DNA of 64,000 bases, taken from Peribacillus faecalis. GTDB lineage: Bacteria; Bacillota; Bacilli; Bacillales; DSM-1321. The stretch spans positions 1 to 64,000 of the forward strand of contig NZ_JACXSI010000005.1 of the NCBI RefSeq assembly GCF_014712675.1, read 5' to 3'. The notes beneath the pieces are model-generated. The model was not told the origin of the DNA. It made no database searches and saw only the letters and a list, made by a program, of their open reading frames with translations. The stretch's first letter is position 1. The number at the start of each line of letters is the position of its first letter. The translations under genes and the position numbers were made by a program. Below are positions 1 to 8,208 of the stretch, piece by piece.

Positions 1-1039
1 CATAATTCTGTTCGCTACCATATCCGGCATCCGCGACAATGTGCTTCGGCAATTCAAAATAATGCTGCTCGATTTGATCCAAGAAAGGGATTAAGGTACG
101 GGTATCGGTCGGATTCGGAAAAATACTGTAAGCAAGCGCGTATTGACCTTCTGTTGCGATTTGGACGTTATAACCTGCTTTCAGTTGGCCATTCTTCATA
201 TAATCATCTTTCATCCGCATAAATGTCGCATCCGGGTCTGTCTTCGAATAGCTGTTACGTTCGCCGAAGATTTCAAAGTCCCTCTGATATTTCTGTTTGC
301 GTTCAATATAGTCCATTAATTGCTTACGAGCTTGCTTAGGGAATTTTCGTTCGCTTCTCAACGCTTTTCGCTCAGCCACATCCGCTGATGCTTCAATCTT
401 TTTGTCATACTCGGAAACGACATGATCTACTTGTTTCACCATTTGGGTGAGTTCTTCTATTGATAATTGTTCCTCGTTTTCTCTTTCCAATTCAGGCAAG
501 ATTTCTTTCTCGAACAGCTCGGTGTATAGTTGGTTCGACTTTTCAATCAGCCCTTGATGATATTTTTCAACCGATTTCTTCCAGACGAAGGTGAATTTAT
601 TCGCATTCGCCTCGATTTTTGTGCCATCAATAAAAATAGCTTCCTGATCAATCACTTTTTCTGATACCAGTTGGCAACGGAATTGGACGAAACATTGGCG
701 GATTAATTCTTTTACTTCCGGATGGATGCGGAAACGGTTAATGGTGCGATAGCTCGGTTCATATCCTTGCGCCAGCCACATCATGCGGATGCTGTCTTTC
801 AATAGTCCTTCGATTTTACGTCCTGAAAAGACAGATTGCGAATAGGCACATAAGATAATTTTTAGCATCATTCTTGGATGGTAGGCAGGACACCCTGTAT
901 TTCGGAGAAATGGTTCCAGTGCTTCTTGCGGGATACTTTCTACTAAATGGTGGATAGAAAAAGCAATATCGTTATTTTGTAATTTTACTTCTAAATCTAA
1001 AGGCAAAACTAATTGATTCATGTTATAATCTTTAAACAT
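1..1039 (-). CDS. IS1182-type DDE transposase, 3' end beyond window
   Basis: Transposase that would cut and join the ends of its element. The reading frame is open from the ATG at 1039 to the window edge (346 codons, no stop seen). It begins [17 protein letters not shown], then shows the family blocks [17 protein letters not shown] and [19 protein letters not shown] likely first catalytic Asp is in [13 protein letters not shown] and a second in DAGYGS at the edge. The middle third is rich in Lys/Glu and probably helical. No internal frameshift was found, so this copy may be functional. The start is preceded by a self-complementary leader (1040-1104) that could hide the ribosome binding site. 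Confidence 0.9.
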   Translation of the reverse strand, partial: MFKDYNMNQLVLPLDLEVKLQNNDIAFSIHHLVESIPQEALEPFLRNTGCPAYHPRMMLKIILCAYSQSVFSGRKIEGLLKDSIRMMWLAQGYEPSYRTINRFRIHPEVKELIRQCFVQFRCQLVSEKVIDQEAIFIDGTKIEANANKFTFVWKKSVEKYHQGLIEKSNQLYTELFEKEILPELERENEEQLSIEELTQMVKQVDHVVSEYDKKIEASADVAERKALRSERKFPKQARKQLMDYIERKQKYQRDFEIFGERNSYSKTDPDATFMRMKDDYMKNGQLKAGYNVQIATEGQYALAYSIFPNPTDTRTLIPFLDQIEQHYFELPKHIVADAGYGSEQNY

Positions 1040-1104
1040 AAGGACACTTCTTTCTATTAAAATTTTTGGGGTCAGATACTTAAATTTTAACAGATGGTGT
1101 CCTT
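1040..1104 (-). promoter_or_regulatory. Nested hairpin in the transposase leader
   Basis: AAGGACAC (1040-1047) pairs perfectly with GTGTCCTT (1097-1104), and inside it TTAAAATTT (1057-1065) pairs perfectly with AAATTTTAA (1082-1090). The outer arm touches the transposase start codon. Such leader structures are known in other insertion sequences to block translation of read-through mRNA; applying that here is inference. Confidence 0.5.
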
Positions 1105-1121
1105 TTTGTTGTAAAAAAAGT

Positions 1122-1163
1122 ATAGCCGGTGGCCCTTTACTTACGTAAAATGCCACCGGCTAT
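1122..1163. repeat. 12-bp inverted repeat at the IS right end
   Basis: ATAGCCGGTGGC (1122-1133) and GCCACCGGCTAT (1152-1163) are perfect complements around an 18-nt loop. They lie between the element's right end and the transposase leader. The hairpin could act as a terminator that shields the transposase from outside transcription, although no long T-run follows on the minus strand. Confidence 0.55.
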
Positions 1164-1255
1164 TTCTTGTTTAGAGGAGGGTTTTGTCCCAGCCTCTTGA
1201 ACTTTTAAATAATATAATAAATTTTTACACCAGATAATTCCAAACATTAAAAAAA

Positions 1256-2125
1256 TCAGGAGGTATATTCATAAAACCCTTTGCCAGTCTTTCGACCAAA
1301 TTCTCCGTTAAAGTATTTTTCAGAAATTACTTTTTGCGGTTTTTTATTTTCATCCCCTGTTTCTTCGTACATTAACTGGCGAATATAGTAATTCACATCA
1401 ATACCAGTTAAATCTAAAAGAGCAAAAGGTCCTATTGGATGATTTAATGCCTTAGTACATGCCAGGTCAATTTCCTCAACTGTAGCAATCTCGTTTTCTA
1501 ACAAATATATAGCTTCATCTATGAGTGCTCCCAAAATACGATTAGCAACAAATCCTGATATCTCTTTCTTCAATAAAATTGGTGTCTTATTCATTTTCTT
1601 AACCAATTCTACTGCTGTTTCAGCTGTTAAATCAGAAGTGTGCTCTCCTTTTACGACTTCCACTAATTCCATCACAAGGACAGGATTAAAGAAATGAAGA
1701 TTACATACTTTATCAGGACGATTAGTGATATCAGCAATTTTAGAACTTACAATTGTTGAACTATTTGTCGCAATAATCGCATGAGGCGGAGCTAAACGAT
1801 CAACTTGCGCAAAGAGATTACGTTTAATGTCTAATTTTTCCACAATCGCCTCAATAACGAAGTCTGCCGATTGTACCGCTTCCTCAAGTGAAGTTACAAA
1901 GTGTAAGCGGGAGAATGCGTCATTTACTTCTTGGGAAGATAATTTCCCTTTAAGTACCCTCTTTTCCATTTGGAAATGCAGGAAATCTTCAGCTTTCTTA
2001 AGGCTCTCTTCTTGGATATCTTGTAAATAAACGTCTAATCCTGCTAAAGCCGTGACCATTGCAATTTGCGAGCCCATAGCTCCGGAACCAATAACTGCAA
2101 TATTTTTAATTTCTGTCAACTTCAT
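1256..2125 (-). CDS. 3-hydroxyacyl-CoA (3-hydroxybutyryl-CoA) dehydrogenase
   Basis: NAD-dependent oxidation of L-3-hydroxyacyl-CoA to 3-ketoacyl-CoA, the third step of beta-oxidation. The 289-aa protein has the usual family length. A Rossmann fold opens with GSGAMG (13-18), followed by the ATNSST segment and NLHFFNPV with the catalytic His. The C-terminal helical domain carries FVANRILGALIDEA and ALLDLTGID. The ATG at 2125 is preferred over a GTG two codons upstream because AAAGGGG lies just before it. It is the last gene of a leftward run (SDR, ligase, ACAD, kinase, ACAD, this gene), where it would oxidise the 3-hydroxyacyl-CoA made upstream. Confidence 0.92.
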   Translation of the reverse strand: MKLTEIKNIAVIGSGAMGSQIAMVTALAGLDVYLQDIQEESLKKAEDFLHFQMEKRVLKGKLSSQEVNDAFSRLHFVTSLEEAVQSADFVIEAIVEKLDIKRNLFAQVDRLAPPHAIIATNSSTIVSSKIADITNRPDKVCNLHFFNPVLVMELVEVVKGEHTSDLTAETAVELVKKMNKTPILLKKEISGFVANRILGALIDEAIYLLENEIATVEEIDLACTKALNHPIGPFALLDLTGIDVNYYIRQLMYEETGDENKKPQKVISEKYFNGEFGRKTGKGFYEYTS

Positions 2126-2181
2126 ATACACCCCTTTTAAAATTAGGATTTCCTCTTAATTTATCCATCAGTACTAAACTC

Positions 2182-3321
2182 TTAAAGAATCGATTTTGCT
2201 ACATTTTCGATTATTGATTCTTCTTTTTGTAAATCAAGTCTGGCGATTCGTATTTCCTTATACCATCTTTCAATTGGCAAATCTCCAGCGAACCCTGCCC
2301 CTCCATGAACTTGTAGAATATCATCAATAACTTTTGATACAGCTTCAGTTGCATGCAGTTTAGCCATTTGAGCACTGAGTTTCCAATCCATTTCTTGCGC
2401 TTCCACTTTCCTGGCGGCATCTAAAACCATTAACCGGGATGATTGAAGAGTTATCACTGCTTTCGCTAGTATGTTTCGGATAGTTGGAAATTCAGCTAGC
2501 GGTTTGTCGCGGGTAATTCGTCGTTTAGCGTACTTCACCCCATAATCTAATGCATTCTCCGCAACACCAATCGATCTAGCGGCAAGCAGAACCTGCGATT
2601 CTGCAAGCCACTGCTTTAACAGAATCAATCCTTCGCCAACAGCACCAATTCTTTGCTCGTCAGAAATATGATAATTTTCAAGAAGAAGGCTGTGGGTAGT
2701 TTGAGTATCCATTAACACCGTTTCTTTTAATTCCAATCCATCAGTGGAATCGAGGATAAACAACGTAGGATTTTGTTCTCCGTTGTCTAATTGGCAATTA
2801 ACTAGAATAACCCCAAAAGAACTTTGATTCAAATTTTGGATATAGGCCTTTTGACCATGAATAATCCATCCATCCTCATCCTTTATTGCGGCAGTATTCA
2901 ATTTTTCAATGTCATTATCTTCATGTTCCTCCCACAAAGCTACAAAACAGTTCTTCCCTTGCTTAAGTGCCGGCTTAACATATTTTTCTACTTGTTCAGC
3001 TGAACACTTGTCTAAAAAACTCGGTAAATCACTTCCAAATGCATCAGCGGCTGGATGATAGAGTCCAAATCGATGTTTGGCTGCTTCCTCCATTAAAATA
3101 GTCTTTGCAACAAAGGAAAGTCCATGTCCGCCCCATTCCTTCTTGGCAAACAACCCATATAATCCGATGTTATGAGCATCATCTTTTAAGGACATAAGTA
3201 CGTCTTGAGGTAAGTACTTCTTAAAAGACAATTCAGCTGCTATAACCTTTTCTCTAATGAATAATTGCACAGTCTTTTTAAGAATCTCTATCTCTTTTTC
3301 TATTAATAACTCCGTCACCAC
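2182..3321 (-). CDS. Divergent acyl-CoA dehydrogenase
   Basis: ACAD-fold flavoprotein of 379 aa, normal length, with the middle and C-terminal signatures IGVAENALDYGVKYAKRR and DILQVHGGAGFAGDLP. It departs from textbook members: the flavin-binding MTEP block is replaced by FVALWEEHED and the C-terminal EGTxE/GTNE region by LDLQKEESI. It may be a non-standard ACAD, or half of a hetero-oligomeric one; the sequence does not decide. The start is GTG at 3321 (or the next GTG) behind AGGAGG. It lies 56 bp upstream of the hydroxyacyl-CoA dehydrogenase and 38 bp after the kinase-like gene, so it is probably in the same operon. Confidence 0.8.
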   Translation of the reverse strand: MVTELLIEKEIEILKKTVQLFIREKVIAAELSFKKYLPQDVLMSLKDDAHNIGLYGLFAKKEWGGHGLSFVAKTILMEEAAKHRFGLYHPAADAFGSDLPSFLDKCSAEQVEKYVKPALKQGKNCFVALWEEHEDNDIEKLNTAAIKDEDGWIIHGQKAYIQNLNQSSFGVILVNCQLDNGEQNPTLFILDSTDGLELKETVLMDTQTTHSLLLENYHISDEQRIGAVGEGLILLKQWLAESQVLLAARSIGVAENALDYGVKYAKRRITRDKPLAEFPTIRNILAKAVITLQSSRLMVLDAARKVEAQEMDWKLSAQMAKLHATEAVSKVIDDILQVHGGAGFAGDLPIERWYKEIRIARLDLQKEESIIENVAKSIL

Positions 3322-3359
3322 TTTTCCTCCTCTTTTATTGATATCTTCCCTCTAGAACG

Positions 3360-4412
3360 TTAACGGAATATCTCTTTTCTCTGAGCTTTTGAAGCTAGTT
3401 CCAGAAGATTATTGATACCAATATTTAATCTGCTAAAACGCTCATCCTCCGCCTCCCCTATTTTCCAACGATAATAAATTTGTTGAAGAATCACTGCAAT
3501 CTTATAAAAGGCAAACGTCAGATGATAATCTATATTTGAAACATCCCGGCCGCTTTTTTGGGCATATGACTCCAGCATTTCTCTTCTTGAAAAAAAGCCA
3601 TCGTTAGAGGTAACGGAGTTCAAGCCTGTATCTCCCTCACCCGGTTCTTTCCAATAAGCAATGGCCGTTGCCAAATCAGTAAGGGGATCACCAATTGTAC
3701 TTAATTCCCAATCAAATATACCAACCACTTCTCCGGGATTGGAGGCTGAGAACATCATGTTATTCAGTTTAAAATCATTATGGACGATAGTTGGAGCAGG
3801 CGAAGGCGGAATGTTGTTGATCAACCAATTCTCCAATTGATCTACGGATGGAGTATCATTGGTTTTGGAAAGATGAAATCGTTTAATCCAGCCATGAACC
3901 TGGCGGCTTACATACCCTTCTGGATAACCAAAAGTGCTCAAGCCTGCAGCTTCATAATCGACCTCGTGTATCCGAACCAAACTGTCAATAACGGCATTTG
4001 ATACCATTGCCCCGGTGTCAATTCTCTTTTCAAATTCTTCCGGAAGTTTATCGTCCAGTACAATCCCATCCTTTTTCTCCATCACGTAGAAATGACGATC
4101 CATGATTGTAGTATCTTCACAGTAAAAGTATGGTCGAGGCACCAGAGAAAGATAACGATTCAGTTTGCTCTGAACTTCAAATTCTCTTTTCATATCATGA
4201 GCTTTTGGAGGCAATGGTCCAAAAGGCGGTCTCCTTAAAACTGCTTGCCAGTCCCCCTTACTGATAAAGTAAGTTAAGTTTGAGTAACCCGCTGAGAACG
4301 GTTTTACTTGAAGCGGAGAATTTGGGAGGTTTGGTATCTGTTCCATTATAAATTGATCTACCTTCCCCCAATCTAACTTGCTTTCTTTACTTTTGGATTG
4401 TTGTGGGTTCAT
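3360..4412 (-). CDS. APH-type phosphotransferase paired with an ACAD (LvaA/ACAD10-like)
   Basis: Small-molecule kinase of the aminoglycoside/choline phosphotransferase fold, 350 aa. Visible motifs: PPFGPLPPKAHDMKRE (62-77), typical of the ACAD-associated subgroup; the catalytic loop HNDFKLNN (211-218); and the metal-binding FDWELSTIGDP (233-243). Relatives in levulinate catabolism (LvaA) and the kinase domain of ACAD10/11 phosphorylate the 4-hydroxyl of 4-hydroxyacyl-CoA. Its start overlaps the end of the upstream ACAD gene by 26 nt, pointing to translational coupling. Antibiotic resistance is unlikely given the context. A second such pair lies at 23753-26128. Confidence 0.87.
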   Translation of the reverse strand: MNPQQSKSKESKLDWGKVDQFIMEQIPNLPNSPLQVKPFSAGYSNLTYFISKGDWQAVLRRPPFGPLPPKAHDMKREFEVQSKLNRYLSLVPRPYFYCEDTTIMDRHFYVMEKKDGIVLDDKLPEEFEKRIDTGAMVSNAVIDSLVRIHEVDYEAAGLSTFGYPEGYVSRQVHGWIKRFHLSKTNDTPSVDQLENWLINNIPPSPAPTIVHNDFKLNNMMFSASNPGEVVGIFDWELSTIGDPLTDLATAIAYWKEPGEGDTGLNSVTSNDGFFSRREMLESYAQKSGRDVSNIDYHLTFAFYKIAVILQQIYYRWKIGEAEDERFSRLNIGINNLLELASKAQRKEIFR

Positions 4413-5601
4413 AATATCTCTCCTTCGATTGAAACTCTTTTAAAACTTGTCGGGCAACAACCATTCGATGAACTTCATCCACCCCATCATAGATACGGGC
4501 TGCTCTCGCTTCACGATAAAACCCTTCTAAGGGAGTATTAGGAGTTAAACCATGCAACCCTAATACTTGAATTGCACGATCTATGACATTATTTAAGACT
4601 TGAGCACCATAAAATTTGATGAGAGAAACTTCCTTTCTTGCTTGGTCACCCTGGTCCATCTTCCAAGCTGCCTGTAATGTCAAAAGTCTAGAGGCTTGAA
4701 TTTCCGCTTCTGAATCAGCAATAAAGTTTTGAATTGTTTGTGAGTCTGCCAAAGTCTTTTCCCCATCCTGTTTCGTTGAGGCATAAGCAATCATTTCATT
4801 TAGTGAACGACGAGCCACACCCAACCAGCGCATCGCATGAGTAATTCTCCCAGGACCTAGCCGTAATTGGGCCAGCTTGAATCCTTCACCACGCTTTCCA
4901 AGTAAGCTCTCCTTAGATATACGGCAATTATTAAAACGTACTTCACAGTGCCCCCCTATATAATGATCTCCCATAACAGGCACTTCACGTACTATTTCAA
5001 ACCCTGGATTATCGGCGTCTACCAAAAAAAGGCTCGTTCTGTGATAGGGATCAGCGTCAGGGTCTGTGACCACCATGACGATAGCAAAAGCTGCCCCTTC
5101 AGCACCAGTGGTAAACCATTTCTTTGCATTAATAATCCATTCTTCACCATCCTTAACGGCTGTACCTTGTAAAGTTCTAGGATCTGAGCCGGATACGTCT
5201 GGTTCAGTCATAGCAAAGCATGATCGAATTTCATAGTTTGCCAAGGGATTTAAATATTTTTCCTTTTGTTCGTCTGTGGCCACGTGAACTAAAATCTCAC
5301 CATTTCCAGCATCTGGTGCCATAGACCCAAAAACATATGGTCCTATCGGACTTTGACCAATTACCTCCGAAAGCAGACCGAGGGAAACAAACCCCATCCC
5401 CATCCCGCCAACTTCCTTTGGCAGGTGTCCGGCCCATAGTCCGTTGTCCTTAACTATTTGCTGTAACGGTTTTAAAATATCATCTGGCAAACCACGATGT
5501 GGAATCATATATTTCTCATTTGGGAAAACATATTTATCCATAATCTCTGTTGCTTTTTCGATCATTTTCTTTTGTTCTGCACTTTCGACAAAATTGAACA
5601 T
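4387..5601 (-). CDS. Acyl-CoA dehydrogenase, ACAD10/11 (LvaC) type
   Basis: FAD-dependent ACAD of 404 aa. Seen: CFAMTEPDVSGSDPR, the WIINAKKWFTTGAEGA block, LRLGPGRITHAMRWLGVARR, and the C-terminal IYDGVDEVHRMV, where the DGxxEVH form is characteristic of the ACAD10/11 subgroup. With the overlapping kinase gene it would convert a 4-phosphoacyl-CoA to an enoyl-CoA that is rehydrated at C3, as shown for LvaC and ACAD11. The N-terminus (MFNFVES...YVFPNEK) lines up with the paralogue at 24893-26128. The ligase gene lies 80 bp upstream. Confidence 0.9.
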   Translation of the reverse strand: MFNFVESAEQKKMIEKATEIMDKYVFPNEKYMIPHRGLPDDILKPLQQIVKDNGLWAGHLPKEVGGMGMGFVSLGLLSEVIGQSPIGPYVFGSMAPDAGNGEILVHVATDEQKEKYLNPLANYEIRSCFAMTEPDVSGSDPRTLQGTAVKDGEEWIINAKKWFTTGAEGAAFAIVMVVTDPDADPYHRTSLFLVDADNPGFEIVREVPVMGDHYIGGHCEVRFNNCRISKESLLGKRGEGFKLAQLRLGPGRITHAMRWLGVARRSLNEMIAYASTKQDGEKTLADSQTIQNFIADSEAEIQASRLLTLQAAWKMDQGDQARKEVSLIKFYGAQVLNNVIDRAIQVLGLHGLTPNTPLEGFYREARAARIYDGVDEVHRMVVARQVLKEFQSKERYYEPTTIQK

Positions 5602-5681
5602 AACTAACCAATCTCCTTTTACTGGATTTACAGTTGCTTAAAAAAATTAATGTAGTGTTTAACGATTCTCCTTTTATACAA

Positions 5682-7229
5682 CTAAACCGTCTGACTATAG
5701 TTTCTCAATTTTGTCTTCAATATTTTACCTGATGCATTTTTGGGCAGCTCATCAATAAACTCAACACTATGCGGTTTCTTATATCGAGCAATCTTTGAGG
5801 TACAGAAATTTATTACTTCTTGTTGGGTTAAAATGACTCCTTCTTTTAAAACTACATAGGCTTTTACCGTTTCCCCCCACTTCTCATGCGGCACACCAAT
5901 GACTGCAGCTTCGACGATAGATGGATGAGTATATAACACATCTTCTATTTCCTTTGGATAAATATTTTCACCGCCGCTGATGATCATATCTTTTTTTCTG
6001 TCTACAACGGTCACATATCCTTCTTCATCAAATTTCACCAAATCCCCGCTATGGAGCCATCCTCCCCTGAGTGCATCTTCAGTTGCAACAGGGTTTTTAT
6101 AGTATTCTTTCATCATCGTTGGACCGCGATAAATGATCTCCCCTACTTGGTTTGGAAAGCAATCATTCATATTCTCATCTACCACCCTGACATCCAAAAT
6201 AGAAAACGGAAGTCCCACGGAACCAGTTTTTATTAGTGCGTCATTTGCTTTTAAGGTTGCTGTACTTCCGGACGTTTCTGTATGACCAAAAGTATCAAAG
6301 ATACCCGCATTAGGGAAAGAAGCCATTAGTTCCTTCTTCAGTTCTAGAGGGGTTGATGCTCCAGCGGTACAAATAATACGCAAACTATCAACATTGTATT
6401 CTTTAAAATCAGAAACCTTAATCAGCATATTCCACATGGAAGGTACCATGAATGCATAAGTTACCTTTTCCGCTTCAATCGTTCTTAAAATATATTGCGG
6501 ATTAAAACTCCGAAGCAAAACGGAAGTTCCGCCAATTAGCATCATCATGGTTAAGGCTGAGACTCCTCCAATGTGAAATAGCGGGGTAGAAATAATTTGA
6601 ACTTCATCCTTAGTTAAACCACATTCCAGTACCATATTAACAGCATTCATATATACATTTTTATGTGTCAAAACTGCACCCTTCGGTTTACCGGTGGTAC
6701 CAGATGTATAAACTATGAGGAAATCATCATTGTCACTTAATTCTTCCATTCTTAAAGAATATGTCTTTTTAAAAATATCGTGATACGATATGAATGGACT
6801 TGCGTCTATATCATTATTAACAATGACGACTTCTTCTAGCAGTGGGAGTTTTTCTATCATCTCTTCTATGTTCTGCATAAAATCAAAGTGTGCAATCAAC
6901 ATCTTAGCATCTGAATTTTGTAGTATGTATGTAACCTCCGATTTATGCATCCTGAAATTAACAGGGATAACAATAGCCCCGATTTTAGCCAATGCGACAA
7001 AACATTCTGTAAACTCAATAGAATTATAGAGCAATAAAGCGACTTTATCTCCTTTTTTAATTCCATTTATTTGAAACCAACCCGCAAGTGTACTGACCCG
7101 ACTTTTGAGTGTTGCATAGGTGATTCTTCTATCTCCATCAATAACGGCTACTTTGTCAGGAAATTTATAAATAGACTTATTTAATAACTCATCTACCAGC
7201 AATTCCTTCGATCTTAGATATTCAATCAT
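5682..7229 (-). CDS. Acyl-CoA ligase (AMP-binding, class I adenylate-forming)
   Basis: ATP-dependent activation of a carboxylic acid to its CoA thioester through an acyl-AMP intermediate; 515 aa, full length. Motifs: the phosphate loop YTSGTTGKPKG, the TFGHTETSG turn, the hinge region HSGDLVKFDEEGY...DRKKDMIISGGENIYP, and the C-terminal catalytic Lys502 in SGKILK (500-505). No membrane segments. It sits between the SDR (7288) and the ACAD/kinase pair and would be the entry step of this unit. The substrate cannot be read from sequence; the family covers short- to long-chain and aromatic acids. Confidence 0.9.
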   Translation of the reverse strand: MIEYLRSKELLVDELLNKSIYKFPDKVAVIDGDRRITYATLKSRVSTLAGWFQINGIKKGDKVALLLYNSIEFTECFVALAKIGAIVIPVNFRMHKSEVTYILQNSDAKMLIAHFDFMQNIEEMIEKLPLLEEVVIVNNDIDASPFISYHDIFKKTYSLRMEELSDNDDFLIVYTSGTTGKPKGAVLTHKNVYMNAVNMVLECGLTKDEVQIISTPLFHIGGVSALTMMMLIGGTSVLLRSFNPQYILRTIEAEKVTYAFMVPSMWNMLIKVSDFKEYNVDSLRIICTAGASTPLELKKELMASFPNAGIFDTFGHTETSGSTATLKANDALIKTGSVGLPFSILDVRVVDENMNDCFPNQVGEIIYRGPTMMKEYYKNPVATEDALRGGWLHSGDLVKFDEEGYVTVVDRKKDMIISGGENIYPKEIEDVLYTHPSIVEAAVIGVPHEKWGETVKAYVVLKEGVILTQQEVINFCTSKIARYKKPHSVEFIDELPKNASGKILKTKLRNYSQTV

Positions 7230-7287
7230 GCAAACACCCCTACTTAGAGTTTAGTACAGCAGAAATAACCGATTCACTCTATTTGAT

Positions 7288-8055
7288 TTACCGAACCGTC
7301 CAAGCACTGTCTACGGTTAGTACTTCACCGTTAATAAACTTAGATTCATCAGAAGCAAGGAATAACGCTGCGGCAGCGATATCTTCCGGAACTCCGCTAT
7401 TAAATGGACCGACGCTTTTGAACACTTCCATTCCGTAGTTGTCTACACGCGAAGGATCTTTTTCTGTCATTCCAGTTATGATCGAGCCTGGAGCAATCGC
7501 ATTCGCACGGATTTTGCCGTTATTATGACCGTAAAATGCAGCTATGTGCCGTGTTAGACCTATGAGCGCATGTTTAGACATGGTATATGCTGCTCCGCCA
7601 CGGGCGCCAAGAAGTCCTGCAATAGAAGACACATTAATTATCGTTCCTGCTTTTTCTTGCTCTCTAAATAATCTAACGGCACTGCGTGATGCATAGAACG
7701 GACCATTTATATTAACGGCCATTACACGTTCGTATAATTCATTTGTGCAATTTTCAAGTGAAGTCAGATTATCAGAAATTCCAGCGACGTTAGCTAAAAT
7801 ATCCAAGCCTCCAAATTCTTCTTTCGCTTTCTTTATCATTGCCTCTACATCTGCTTCCCTGGCTATATCCGTTTTAATAGCAACAGCTTCACCGCATGCA
7901 GATAATATATCTTCAAGCGTCTCATTCATGTTATTTTCGTTCCAATCAGCAAGAATAACTTTAGCCCCTTCATTCGCATATAACTTTGCAATTGCTCGAC
8001 CCATGCCAGAGCCAGCCCCGGTAACAATAGCTACCTTGCCTTCTAATTTTCCCAT
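7288..8055 (-). CDS. SDR family oxidoreductase
   Basis: Classical short-chain dehydrogenase, 255 aa. The cofactor motif TGAGSGMGR is near residue 13, ADWNE at the end of beta-2 suggests NAD preference, and the catalytic set SSIAG...YTMSKHA is complete. The real start is the ATG at 8055, preceded by TTGGAGGAAAAATCT; a longer frame opens with a TTG inside that leader. It would oxidise or reduce a hydroxyl/keto group on the substrate or its CoA ester. It is the first gene of the leftmost unit and is separated from the amidohydrolase upstream by a strong inverted repeat (8130-8173). Confidence 0.88.
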   Translation of the reverse strand: MGKLEGKVAIVTGAGSGMGRAIAKLYANEGAKVILADWNENNMNETLEDILSACGEAVAIKTDIAREADVEAMIKKAKEEFGGLDILANVAGISDNLTSLENCTNELYERVMAVNINGPFYASRSAVRLFREQEKAGTIINVSSIAGLLGARGGAAYTMSKHALIGLTRHIAAFYGHNNGKIRANAIAPGSIITGMTEKDPSRVDNYGMEVFKSVGPFNSGVPEDIAAAALFLASDESKFINGEVLTVDSAWTVR

Positions 8056-8129
8056 AGATTTTTCCTCCAAAGTCAAATATAATTCACTTCATATTGCCAA
8101 AGGCAATGTGCACATTAGTTTTGAAAATT

Positions 8130-8173
8130 AACGCCTTGCTTGACTCACTTAAAGTGAAGCCAAACGAGGCGTT
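8130..8173. terminator. Long imperfect inverted repeat, probable terminator
   Basis: The arms AACGCC...CACTT and AAGTG...GGCGTT (8130-8173) pair along about 21 nt, and most mismatches are T/C differences that allow G-U pairs. It lies 36 bp past the amidohydrolase stop and is followed on the minus strand by AATTTTC, so it probably ends the SDR-Rieske-amidohydrolase unit. It divides the last six genes, which have no TGAATCA operator, from the rest of the cluster. Confidence 0.6.
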
Positions 8174-8208
8174 TATGTTATGTTTTTCTATGTTTAAGTA
8201 AAGTCAAA

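Larger units (their letters stand above)
1..1196 (-). mobile_element. IS1182-family insertion sequence, partial
   Basis: The element contains a leftward transposase gene and ends on the right near position 1196 with GAGGCTGGGACAAAA read on the minus strand (1182-1196), which resembles the terminal inverted repeats of IS1182-type elements as I remember them. The left end lies outside the window, so the matching repeat and target duplication cannot be checked. The right end sits about 60 bp downstream of the stop of the first catabolic gene, so that gene is not interrupted. Confidence 0.75.

Noticed and set aside
3360-4412. Aminoglycoside resistance kinase
   Set aside because: The fold is shared, but the PPFGPLPPKAHDMKRE signature and the overlapping ACAD gene place it with acyl-CoA metabolism.
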